A stretch of DNA of 9,269 nucleotides from RGIG9060 sp036307825 (GTDB lineage: Bacteria > Spirochaetota > Spirochaetia > Treponematales > Treponemataceae): assembly GCA_036307825.1 (NCBI GenBank), contig JAXJWW010000070.1, positions 1 to 9,269 of the forward strand. The letters run 5' to 3'. Numbering within the stretch: the stretch's first letter is position 1; each line of letters begins with the position of its first letter. Made by a program: the position numbers and the translations under genes. Below, in pieces: positions 1-5,970 of this stretch. A model generated the notes under the pieces. The model did no database searches, was not told where the DNA came from, and was given only the letters and a program-made list of their open reading frames with translations.

Positions 1-327
1 AACTATTTTTACAATGGCAAAAACAATTCTCTTGAAGCTCCTATCGTAGTAGACGGAAACAAAATGACAGTAAAAATGAGTCAAAAAAATGCTCTTTTGA
101 AAGACATTGACCTTTATACATTCCAAGATGCAGATGCAACACAAATGCACATGTATATGCCAACTTACGCATTTATAAATTTCTTCGGAAATATGCAATC
201 AACAATGATGGCACAAAATGGTTTACTTGATTTAACAGACGCAACAGCAGTAAACGCTATATACGACAGCATTGAAAATGCCGTTGAAACAATCAATGTA
301 AGTCTTGTAATGGAAAAAGCTAAATAG
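1..327 (+). CDS. C-terminal part of an unrecognised protein (5' end outside window)
   Basis: The frame is open from the first base, so the 108 visible residues are the C-terminus of a longer protein; the internal Met at base 64 is not a convincing start because the frame is already open and no Shine-Dalgarno sequence precedes it. The visible part begins NYFYNG and has alternating polar/hydrophobic stretches (APIVVDGNKMTVKM, DIDLYTF, MHMYMP) that could be beta-strands, followed by a more helical end (NAIYDSIENAVETINVSLVM). No catalytic motif, membrane segment or cysteine is visible. The strand pattern would fit a small beta-barrel or lipocalin-like secreted protein, but this is a guess and I do not recognise the family. 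The gene ends with TAG and is followed 24 bases later by a terminator hairpin. Confidence 0.75.
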   Translation, partial: NYFYNGKNNSLEAPIVVDGNKMTVKMSQKNALLKDIDLYTFQDADATQMHMYMPTYAFINFFGNMQSTMMAQNGLLDLTDATAVNAIYDSIENAVETINVSLVMEKAK

Positions 328-351
328 AAAACTATTTTTATCAACAAACCC

Positions 352-378
352 AGGGATGCACATTTGTGTATCCCTTTT
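352..378 (+). terminator. Intrinsic terminator of the first gene
   Basis: An 11-bp stem (A then GGGATGCACA, paired with TGTGTATCCC then T, with one G.T pair) closes on a two-base TT loop (probably opened to six) and ends in TTTT. It lies just after the stop codon at 327. The U tract is short, so efficiency may be modest. Confidence 0.65.
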
Positions 379-380
379 GC

Positions 381-468
381 TTCGACTACGCTCAGCAACC
401 GGGAGTACATTAGTGTTGCCGAAATGCGCTCAGTAACCGGAAATTATTGGTCATTGAGTGTAGTCGAA
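381..468. repeat. Imperfect inverted repeat with TTCGACTACGCTCA arms
   Basis: The left arm at 381-394 pairs with TGAGTGTAGTCGAA at 455-468 over 14 bases (one G.T). After a short internal loop, ACC (398-400) pairs with GGT (449-451). Inside, GCTCAGCAACCGG (390-402) recurs as GCTCAGTAACCGG (428-440), so the element may be two related palindromic units side by side. It sits between two converging genes and has no coding potential. It looks like a dispersed intergenic palindrome; copy number elsewhere cannot be seen here. Confidence 0.6.
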
Positions 469-489
469 ATGTGTGTAGGTAGAATGATG

Positions 490-1134
490 TTATTTTGCTA
501 AGGCTTGTATTTCTTCGATAGAAAGTCCAGTTGCTTTTGCAATTTGTTCTATCGATAGCGACATCGAAAACAAATTTTTTGCAGTTTCGATTTTTGCTTG
601 TTCTGCACCTTGAGCAATGCCATCATTAATTCCATCTGCGTAACCTTCTTTAAGTCCACGGCGAAAGTTGTCTCTGTCATGTAAATTCATACTCTGATAC
701 TCCTTTCTGTTGACTTCTTGGCTTTTGATTTTTGCAACGATGGAAGAAAGTCTTTTTGTAAAATCGTCAACAGGCTTCTGATTAAAAATATACTGTAAAA
801 ATGCTGAAATTGCTACATCTTTTTCATCTTTGTAAGCAGTTGCGTTAAAAATTTTCTTTATTTTTTTATCATCTAATATTAATGATAAATCTTCGTCGCA
901 TCTGTTTCGAAAAGTGTAAATCGGTAGTTTCAAATTGAATGGGTCGTATTTACAGATAAAAATTACAAAACTTGTGGGAAGTTCAGAATAATCTTGACCT
1001 TTTAATAAGTTGTCTGTGTCTATCATGGATTGATAAAAACGCGTTCGCAAGGGTAAGTCGTCGTCAATAGCATTTTGAAGTTCAATATCGAAAATTTTGT
1101 CGCTATCTTTTAAATAAAGCCGTTCACTCGGCAT
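490..1134 (-). pseudogene. C-terminal fragment of Rpn/PD-(D/E)XK family putative transposase
   Basis: This reading frame encodes the C-terminal two thirds of a PD-(D/E)XK nuclease-family 'putative transposase/invertase' (TIGR01784 / PDDEXK_2 type). Visible family features are FDIELQN (the E-x-Q part of the nuclease core), then LPLRTRFYQSMIDTDNLLKGQDY, then SFVIFICKYDPF, and a C-terminal region with RRGLKEGYADGINDGIAQGAEQAKIE and a helix-turn-helix-like tail (IEQIAKATGLSIEEIQ). The Met at 1134 lies inside the hairpin of an inserted element, with no separate ribosome binding site, so this is the remnant of the gene starting at 1391 and not an independent gene. The upstream family segment with the first catalytic Asp (xRLDV) is absent; only RLY remains before LKDSDK. 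Related nucleases promote RecA-independent recombination in other bacteria; this copy is probably inactive. Confidence 0.8.
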
Positions 1135-1391
1135 CCTTGCCTCGTGAACTCTGCGAATTTTGGTTTCACCAAAATATCGCCTGATTTATTGTGGTGGCTC
1201 ATCCTTGAGCCACAGTCTTTCGATTGATAATAAGGAGAAATTGTTTTTTCAATTTCTGGATATTCAAGATGGTCAATTTTGATTTTGAGCAATCGTTCCA
1301 ACAATTCCTGGCAAATTTCTGCATTTTGCAAAACCTTTTCGAAAATGTAGTGGTCTGCAAAAGTTAAATCTTCAAATTTCTTAAAGTGCAT
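1110..1391 (-). pseudogene. N-terminal fragment of the same Rpn/PD-(D/E)XK family gene, reading into an inserted element
   Basis: The start is the ATG at 1391, preceded by AGGAG eight bases upstream; an in-frame Met further upstream (1451) lacks this signal. Residues 1-58 (HFKKFEDLTFADHYIFEK..., ELLERLLKIKIDHLEYPEIEK, SPYYQSK) are the normal N-terminus of TIGR01784 proteins. After SPYYQSK the family continues with a glycine/arginine segment and catalytic Asp (xRLDVY). Here the frame instead enters a hairpin-rich insert, adds 35 unrelated residues (DCGSRMSHHNK... to ...CRVNGFI) and stops. The next part of the family protein resumes in a different frame (490-1134), so the gene is split and frameshifted. 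The two open frames overlap by 25 bases inside and just beyond the insert. Confidence 0.8.
1116..1216 (-). mobile_element. Three-hairpin palindromic element inserted in the Rpn-family gene
   Basis: Three hairpins follow one another. At 1194-1213, GTGGCTCA pairs with TGAGCCAC (8 bp). At 1153-1180, ATTTTGGT pairs with ACCAAAAT around a 3-base loop, extended by GCGA/TCGC past one bulged base. At 1122-1149, GTTCAC/GTGAAC plus GGCA/TGCC are separated by GA opposite GA on the minus strand. On the minus strand the first and third hairpins both present an AGGA loop in the context CAAGGATG. The element falls exactly where conserved protein sequence is lost, so its outer limits are set by comparison with the family and are good to a few bases. 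It resembles in style the palindromic elements that insert in genes of Rickettsia, but no relation by sequence is claimed. Confidence 0.6.
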
Positions 1392-1422
1392 AAAATTTTC
1401 TCCTAAGAATAAATTTTTTTTA

Positions 1423-1451
1423 CATATATCCTTATAGTCGCAAAATTGCAA
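1423..1451 (-). promoter_or_regulatory. Possible promoter of the broken Rpn-family gene
   Basis: On the minus strand TTGCAA (1451-1446) and TATATG (1428-1423) are separated by 17 bases, and the start codon with its AGGAG site follows about 30 bases later. Both boxes are imperfect and the region is very AT-rich, so chance is possible. Confidence 0.35.
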
Positions 1452-1546
1452 AATTTGATAAAATTTGAAAAAAAATTTTGAAAAAAAGCAAATAACAACA
1501 AAAAAAAACTCTCGTCTTACAATTTTTGCTCTTACATTATCTCTCA

Positions 1547-1566
1547 GAAATGTCGTTAGACATTTC
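1547..1566. repeat. Dispersed 20-bp palindrome, copy 1
   Basis: GAAATGTCGTTAGACATTTC is a perfect 8-bp inverted repeat around GTTA. The same 20 bases occur at 8335-8354 and 9190-9209, although the flanking sequence here differs from those copies. It lies in the 450-bp non-coding stretch between the Rpn remnant and argJ; the rest of that stretch (1452-1546 and 1567-1653) is A/T-rich with homopolymer runs and shows nothing else I can name. Confidence 0.75.
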
Positions 1567-1653
1567 GAAGACCTGTGACAATTTTTTTTTTCAAATCCAG
1601 CTCCTTTCCTCCTAAAAATAGAACGCTAAAAAAATATTAAACAAAATTTAGTT

Positions 1654-1748
1654 AGAACTTGCGTAAAGGAAAAATGACACAGTATCGCATTGACGAGCAA
1701 AGTGAGGAACTAGCTAGAACTGGGGGATTTTTCTTGAGAGCAAGTTCT
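1654..1748 (+). ncRNA. Structured element A (covaries with element B)
   Basis: The outer stem AGAACTTGC (1654-1662) pairs perfectly with GCAAGTTCT (1740-1748). A second stem, 1667-1675 with 1727-1735, has 9 pairs (one G.T). CAG (1680-1682) pairs with CTG (1720-1722), followed by a partly mismatched stem (1683-1688 with 1713-1718). The apical stem runs T1691-A1709, G1692.A1708, A1693.G1707, C1694-G1706, G1695.A1705, A1696.G1704, G1697.T1703, C1698-G1702 with an AAA loop. The minus strand at 8125-8220 folds the same way with different stem sequences, which argues that the structure itself is maintained. The element ends 34 bases upstream of the argJ -35 box, so it is not the leader of the promoter seen there. 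I do not recognise a known RNA family; it could equally be a palindromic mobile repeat. Confidence 0.6.
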
Positions 1749-1781
1749 GTATGAATATTTTTCTATATATTGTTATTGATA

Positions 1782-1810
1782 TTGCATAGTTCTATACATA
1801 GTGATATAAT
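1782..1810 (+). promoter_or_regulatory. argJ operon promoter with extended -10
   Basis: The -10 is a perfect TATAAT (1805-1810) preceded by TGA, giving the TGn extended -10 motif. A weak -35 (TTGCAT, 1782-1787) lies 17 bases upstream. Transcription should start near 1817, leaving a leader of about 26 bases before the argJ start at 1843, with AAAGGA at 1828-1833 as the ribosome binding site. Confidence 0.65.
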
Positions 1811-1828
1811 ATTGCATATTTATTCATA
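1811..1828 (+). promoter_or_regulatory. ARG-box-like operator at the argJ transcription start
   Basis: The 18 bases match the ArgR/AhrC operator pattern WNTGAATWWWWATTCANW at every position except one (C1815 in place of A). The site starts right after the -10 box and covers the expected transcription start, where a repressor would block RNA polymerase. Weaker relatives begin at 1781 (same left half) and 1750 (perfect left half TGAAT), about 30 bases apart. That an ArgR-type repressor acts here is inference; no regulator gene is in the window. Confidence 0.45.
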
Positions 1829-1842
1829 AAGGATGTATATAT

Positions 1843-3084
1843 ATGCAGATGATTGACGGCGGAGTTACAGCTCCACAAGGTTTTATTGCAAACGGAGTTT
1901 TGTCTGGAATTAAAGCAGGAAGAACAAAAGAAGATACTGCTTTAATTTTTTCTGAAAAAGTATGTAACGCAGCGGGAGTTTTTACACAAAATGTTGTAAA
2001 AGCTGAACCTGTAAAATTATCAAAACTTCGATTAAGCCGTCATAAAGCTCAAGGAATAATTGCAAATTCTGGAAACGCAAATGCTTGTACAGGCGAACAA
2101 GGTGCTTGGGTTGCCGTTAGAATGACTCGTGCCGCTGCAAATTCACTTTCAAATTCTGAAAAAATCGGAACAAAAGTTGATGAAGATGATATTTTAGTTT
2201 GTTCAACTGGTGTTATTGGGCAACAACTTCCTGTTGAAGTGATAGAAGAACACATGGATGAACTTGTAGATGGTCTTTCAAAAGAAGGTCACGAAAAAGC
2301 TCGTCAAGCAATTATGACAACAGATACTCAATACAAAGAATGTGCAGTTGAAATTGAACTTAGTGGAAAAAAAGTAAGAATCGGAACTATGGCAAAAGGG
2401 TCTGGAATGATTCATATCAATATGGGAACAATGCTTTCTTTTATCACTACTGACTGTGCAATTTCTGCAGAAATGTTGGAAAAAGCTCTTCGTTCTAGTG
2501 TTGAAGGAACTTACAACTGTGTTTCTGTAGATGGTGATACAAGTACAAACGATACCTTGTTGATTTTAGCAAATGGAATGGCTGAAAATCCAGAAATCAC
2601 ATGTGATGGTCCTGATTATCAAGAATTTTTGAAAGCACTAAATTTTGTAAATACACAAATGGCTCGAAAAATTGCAGCCGACGGCGAAGGAGCTGAACAC
2701 TTACTTGTTTGTACTGTTCAAGGTGCAAAAGACGAACAATCAGCAAGAAAATTGGCAAAATCTGTAATTTCTTCAAGTCTTGTAAAAGCAGCTTTCTTTG
2801 GAAAAGATGCAAACTGGGGAAGAATCCTCTGTGCTATGGGATATTCTGGAGAATTATTTGAGCCATCAAAAGTTTCTGTAAGTTTTACAAATTCAAAAGG
2901 CTGTATAAAAGTTTTTGACCATGGAACTCCAGTAGATTTTGATGAAGATAAGGCAAAAATCCTTCTTACAGAAAAAGAAGTTGGAATTTTGATTTTATTG
3001 GAAGAAGGTGAAGCAAGTGGAACTGCTTGGGGCTGTGATTTAACTTACGAATATGTAAAAATCAACGGCGATTACAGAACTTAA
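1843..3084 (+). CDS. argJ: ArgJ, bifunctional glutamate N-acetyltransferase / amino-acid N-acetyltransferase
   Basis: ArgJ moves the acetyl group from N-acetylornithine to glutamate, releasing ornithine and recycling the acetyl group; bifunctional forms also use acetyl-CoA. The 413 residues match the usual family length and cover it end to end: GGVTAPQGFIANGV near the N-terminus, NSGNANACTG (75-84), the oxyanion-hole segment STGVIG (121-126), and the conserved ending GCDLTYEYVKINGDYRT (397-413). The precursor is expected to self-cleave before T196 in KGSGMIHINMGTML (185-198), giving alpha and beta chains with T196 as nucleophile; the residue before it is Gly instead of the commoner Ala. The ATG at 1843 is chosen because AAAGGA ends nine bases upstream; the in-frame Met at 1849 is too far. 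It is first in an argJ-argB-argD run. Whether this protein is mono- or bifunctional cannot be told from sequence alone. Confidence 0.96.
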   Translation: MQMIDGGVTAPQGFIANGVLSGIKAGRTKEDTALIFSEKVCNAAGVFTQNVVKAEPVKLSKLRLSRHKAQGIIANSGNANACTGEQGAWVAVRMTRAAANSLSNSEKIGTKVDEDDILVCSTGVIGQQLPVEVIEEHMDELVDGLSKEGHEKARQAIMTTDTQYKECAVEIELSGKKVRIGTMAKGSGMIHINMGTMLSFITTDCAISAEMLEKALRSSVEGTYNCVSVDGDTSTNDTLLILANGMAENPEITCDGPDYQEFLKALNFVNTQMARKIAADGEGAEHLLVCTVQGAKDEQSARKLAKSVISSSLVKAAFFGKDANWGRILCAMGYSGELFEPSKVSVSFTNSKGCIKVFDHGTPVDFDEDKAKILLTEKEVGILILLEEGEASGTAWGCDLTYEYVKINGDYRT

Positions 3085-3117
3085 TTTTTTTACAAATATT
3101 TGAATAGGAAAAGATTT

Positions 3118-4005
3118 ATGTCAGAAACAAATTTAGAAAAACAATTAGATAGTGCAACTTGGTCAGAAGTTCTTGTTCAGGCTTTGCCATATTTCAAACA
3201 ATGGGTTGGAAAAGTTGTTGTTGTAAAATACGGTGGAAACGCCATGTTAAACGAAGAACTAAAAGCTGCCGTAATGGAAGATATCGTTCTTTTGAATACA
3301 ATCGGTATTCATGTTGTTTTAGTTCATGGTGGTGGACCAGAAATCAATCACATGCTTGAAAGAGTTGGAAAAGAATCAAAATTTGTAAACGGATTGCGTT
3401 ACACAGATTCTGAAACAATGGAAATCGTGCAAATGGTTCTTGCTGGAAAACTCAACAAGGATATAGTTGGTATTCTTTTGCAACAAGGTGGAAAAGCAGT
3501 TGGACTTTGTGGTGTAGACTCAGGTTTGTTGCGTGCAAAAAAAATTGATAAAGACGGAAGTGATTTAGGTTTTGTTGGTGAAGTTACAGAAGTTCACCCT
3601 GAAATCATTACTTCACTTTTGGAACAAGGTTTTATTCCAGTAATTTCTACAGTTGCCCTTGGTGAACAAGGTGACACTCACAGTTATAATATCAACGCAG
3701 ATACAGCCGCCGCAAAAATCGCAGTTGCATTAAAGGCCGAAAAATTTGTTCAATTAACAAATGTTCCAGGTGTTTTGCGTGATGTAAATAATCCGGATTC
3801 ACTTATCAAACGAATTGCACGAGAAGCAATTCCATCAATGATTGCAACAGGAGTTATTTCTAGCGGAATGATTCCAAAAATTGAATGTTGTTTAGAAGCT
3901 TTAAAAGGGGGAGTTCCAAGAACTCACATTATTGACGGTAGAGTTCCTCATTCATTATTGATAGAAATGTTCTCTGACCGCGGTGTTGGAACAATGCTTT
4001 GTTAA
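3118..4005 (+). CDS. argB: ArgB, acetylglutamate kinase (arginine-sensitive type likely)
   Basis: ArgB phosphorylates N-acetylglutamate with ATP, the committed step of the acetylated ornithine route. Amino-acid kinase motifs are present: KYGGNAM with K37, VLVHGGGPEI (68-76), GLCGVDSG (129-136), NINADTAA (191-198) binding acetylglutamate, LTNVPGVL (213-220) and SGMIPKIE (249-256, K254). The protein carries an N-terminal segment before the core (about residues 14-32, TWSEVLVQALPYFKQWVGK), which is the mobile helix found in hexameric, arginine-inhibited kinases, and ends EMFSDRGVGTMLC, also typical of them; feedback inhibition by arginine is therefore likely. The ATG at 3118 has AGGA eight bases upstream and is preferred over a TTG at 3100 that would add MNRKRF. 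It lies 33 bases after argJ, with no terminator between, so the two are co-transcribed. Confidence 0.96.
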   Translation: MSETNLEKQLDSATWSEVLVQALPYFKQWVGKVVVVKYGGNAMLNEELKAAVMEDIVLLNTIGIHVVLVHGGGPEINHMLERVGKESKFVNGLRYTDSETMEIVQMVLAGKLNKDIVGILLQQGGKAVGLCGVDSGLLRAKKIDKDGSDLGFVGEVTEVHPEIITSLLEQGFIPVISTVALGEQGDTHSYNINADTAAAKIAVALKAEKFVQLTNVPGVLRDVNNPDSLIKRIAREAIPSMIATGVISSGMIPKIECCLEALKGGVPRTHIIDGRVPHSLLIEMFSDRGVGTMLC

Positions 4006-4043
4006 ACTTCTTCTTTTGTTTTATTTGATATAGAAGAAAATTT

Positions 4044-4134
4044 ACATCGGCTGTAAGCTGAAAAAGAAAAATTGCGACATTCGAAGCTTGCTGAGACCGG
4101 AGCTGTTTTTATTTTTCAGCTGAGAAGACGATGT
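4044..4134 (+). repeat. Long hairpin C between argB and argD
   Basis: ACATCG (4044-4049) pairs with CGATGT (4129-4134), and AGCTGAAAAA (4056-4065) pairs perfectly with TTTTTCAGCT (4112-4121). Inside, the 44 bases 4067-4110 fold end to end: five A-T pairs, T.G, T.T, G-C, C-G, tandem G.A/A.G (4076-4077 with 4100-4101), C-G, two mismatches, T-A, C-G, a second tandem G.A/A.G (4083-4084 with 4093-4094), A-T, G-C, C-G and a TT loop. It is in the sense direction of the arg transcript and is not followed by a U tract, so it is unlikely to be a terminator. It could be a processing or stability element of the argB-argD message, or an inserted palindromic repeat. Confidence 0.6.
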
Positions 4135-4157
4135 TTGTATTCTTATAGAGGTGTTTT

Positions 4158-5309
4158 ATGAACGGAAATATCGCAAATAATTTTGGTAGTTTTGATGTAG
4201 TTTTTTCTTCTGGAAATGGTTCTACATTAAAAGATGTAAATGGCAAAGAATATATCGATTTTGTTTCTGGAATTGGAGTTAACTGTTTAGGTCATAATCA
4301 TCCTAAGTTGGTAAAAACTTTACAAGAACAAGTTGCAAAACAAATTCACATTTCAAATTATTACAATTCTGATATTGGTTTGGAGTATTCAAAAAAACTT
4401 TTGTCTGTTACAAAAATGGATAAAATCTATTTTGGAAATTCCGGGGCAGAAGCAAATGAAGCTGCAATTAAACTTGCAAGAAAATACGGATTTTTAAACG
4501 GTGGCGAAAAACGAAAAACTATCGTTGCCTTAGAAAAATCTTTTCATGGAAGAACTTTAGCAACACTTTGTGCCACAGGACAAGATAAATTTCATCCAGA
4601 ATGTTTTGCTCCTTATCCAGCAGGATTTAAATATATCAAAGCAAACGATTACGAAGCAATCAAAACTGCCTTTGATGATACAACTTGTGCTTTTATGCTT
4701 GAATGTGTGCAAGGTGAAGGTGGCGTAAACTTAATCGATAAAGAATGGGCAAAAACTGCTTGTGATTTAGCAAGAAAAGCTGGTGCTATCGTTATTGCTG
4801 ATGAAGTTCAAACTGGTTTTGCAAGAACTGGTGTTTTATTTGCAAGTGAAGAATTAGAAATTGAACCAGAAATTATCACTTGTGCAAAAGGAATTGCAGG
4901 TGGAGTTCCTATGGGAGCTTGTCTTTATCGTGGAAAAGCTGATGTTTTTGTAGCAGGAGACCATCAATCAACTTTTGGTGGAAATCCTTTAGCAGTAAGT
5001 GCCGCAAACACAGTTTTAGCTGAACTTACAAAACCTGAATTTTTAGCAAGAGTTGTTTCTGCTGGAGATAAAATCCGTAAAACAATTTCTGAGTGGAATT
5101 TGCCTTGCGTAAAAAATGTTCGTGGTAAAGGTTTGATGATTGGAATTGACATTGAACAAAGTGCAGGTGTTATTCAAAAGAAATGTTTAGAAAACGGACT
5201 TTGTGTTTCTACAGCAGGAGCTAACACAATGCGCTTTTTACCACCACTTGTAATTACAGATTCTGAAATTGAAAAAGGTTTAGAGATTTTCAAATCTTGT
5301 TTAATGTAA
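4158..5309 (+). CDS. argD: ArgD, acetylornithine aminotransferase
   Basis: A class III pyridoxal-phosphate aminotransferase converting N-acetylglutamate semialdehyde and glutamate to N-acetylornithine and 2-oxoglutarate. The 383-residue length is usual. Visible motifs are DFVSGIGVNCLGHNHP (34-49), NSGAEANEAAIKLAR (94-108, phosphate binding), SFHGRT (128-133), ECVQGEGGV (182-190), ADEVQTG (214-220, D215 contacting the cofactor pyridine nitrogen), CAKGIAGG with the Schiff-base lysine K244, and HQSTFGGNPL, all in family order. GAGG six bases before ATG 4158 supports the start. Gene context (argJ, argB) favours ArgD over the similar ornithine or GABA aminotransferases, though some ArgD enzymes also act on succinyl-diaminopimelate. 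It is 152 bases after argB, separated by hairpin C, with no clear promoter of its own; the operon ends at the terminator at 5330. argC is missing from the cluster. Confidence 0.95.
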   Translation: MNGNIANNFGSFDVVFSSGNGSTLKDVNGKEYIDFVSGIGVNCLGHNHPKLVKTLQEQVAKQIHISNYYNSDIGLEYSKKLLSVTKMDKIYFGNSGAEANEAAIKLARKYGFLNGGEKRKTIVALEKSFHGRTLATLCATGQDKFHPECFAPYPAGFKYIKANDYEAIKTAFDDTTCAFMLECVQGEGGVNLIDKEWAKTACDLARKAGAIVIADEVQTGFARTGVLFASEELEIEPEIITCAKGIAGGVPMGACLYRGKADVFVAGDHQSTFGGNPLAVSAANTVLAELTKPEFLARVVSAGDKIRKTISEWNLPCVKNVRGKGLMIGIDIEQSAGVIQKKCLENGLCVSTAGANTMRFLPPLVITDSEIEKGLEIFKSCLM

Positions 5310-5329
5310 ATTATTTTAAATAATTGAAT

Positions 5330-5385
5330 AAAAAGAAGTAGTTGTTTTTTAAGAAAATCTTTTTAAACAATTACTTCTTTTTTTT
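5330..5385. terminator. Bidirectional terminator between argD and eda
   Basis: AAGAAGTAGTTGTTT pairs with AAACAATTACTTCTT (one G.T), with a small inner AAGA/TCTT hairpin. A-rich sequence on the left and seven or more T on the right give U tracts in both directions. The T run reaches the eda stop codon at 5384, so the two convergent genes share this signal. Confidence 0.85.
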
Positions 5386-5959
5386 ATTTTGATTTTAGTT
5401 CGTCGATGGGCCAACTGCCACCAACAGCCAAAACATTTTTTTGTTCAAGATAATCTTTGTAGTTGTTTTGGTTTATTCCTCCAGTTGGAATAAATTTTAC
5501 CGATGGGAATGGAGCAGAAACTGCTTTTAAATATTTTACGCCACCAGAAATTTCTGCTGGAAAAAGTTTTAAAATTTGGCAACCACAGTTTATTGCTTTT
5601 GTAATTTCAGTTGGAGTTAAAACTCCTGGAACACATAAAATATTTTTCTTTTTACAAAATTTTACAACATCTTCGTTAAAGCCTGGCATCACGATAAAAT
5701 CGGCACCTGAATTAATTGCAACTTTTGCCATTTTTACAGAAATAACAGAACCTGCTCCAACTATCATTTGTGGATTTTCTTTTTTTGCATACTGAATAAA
5801 TTCTCCAGCGTTTCCTGTTCTAAAAGTAATTTCGATAATCGGAAGATTTGTTTTTACAAGATGATTTGTAACTTGCTGAACTTCATCTACATTTTTAAGA
5901 GATGCAACTGGCACAATTTTATAGTTTTGTATCTTTTCTAAAACCTCTGTAATTTTCAT
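5384..5959 (-). CDS. eda: KDPG aldolase / 4-hydroxy-2-oxoglutarate aldolase family
   Basis: A class I aldolase of the KDPG/KHG family, cleaving 2-keto-3-deoxy-6-phosphogluconate to pyruvate and glyceraldehyde 3-phosphate (Entner-Doudoroff or uronate breakdown). At 191 residues it is slightly shorter than typical. Conserved sites are E43 and R47 in IIEITFRT, GAGSV (68-72), FIVMPGFNED (88-97), GVLTPTEI (112-119), the Schiff-base K131 in LKLFPAE, and FIPTGGI (156-162) plus AVGGSW (178-183) for phosphate binding. The ATG at 5959 has AGGAG five bases upstream and starts the normal family N-terminus. A longer in-frame start at 6115 would add 52 residues encoded by hairpins and is not supported by the family, although it too has an AGGA site. 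No kinase or dehydratase of the pathway is nearby, so the exact substrate is open. Probably transcribed after epmA. Confidence 0.9.
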   Translation of the reverse strand: MKITEVLEKIQNYKIVPVASLKNVDEVQQVTNHLVKTNLPIIEITFRTGNAGEFIQYAKKENPQMIVGAGSVISVKMAKVAINSGADFIVMPGFNEDVVKFCKKKNILCVPGVLTPTEITKAINCGCQILKLFPAEISGGVKYLKAVSAPFPSVKFIPTGGINQNNYKDYLEQKNVLAVGGSWPIDELKSK

Positions 5960-5970
5960 AAATTCTCCTA

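Noticed and set aside
165..410. Minus-strand open frame over the end of the first gene
   Set aside because: It is antisense to the better-supported plus-strand frame, covers the terminator and part of the inverted repeat, and has no ribosome binding site.
1110..1216. Programmed ribosome bypassing or frameshifting over the insert in the Rpn-family gene
   Set aside because: Bypassing should restore a complete protein, but the family segment with the catalytic Asp is missing and there are no matching take-off and landing codons, so a broken gene is simpler.
1654..1748. Element A as a riboswitch or attenuator leader of argJ
   Set aside because: A clear promoter (TGATATAAT at 1802-1810) lies downstream of it, so the argJ transcript from that promoter would not include it, and its relative B is not upstream of any minus-strand gene.
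3100..3117. TTG start adding six residues to ArgB
   Set aside because: The segment contains the AGGA ribosome binding site for the ATG at 3118, which gives the expected N-terminus.
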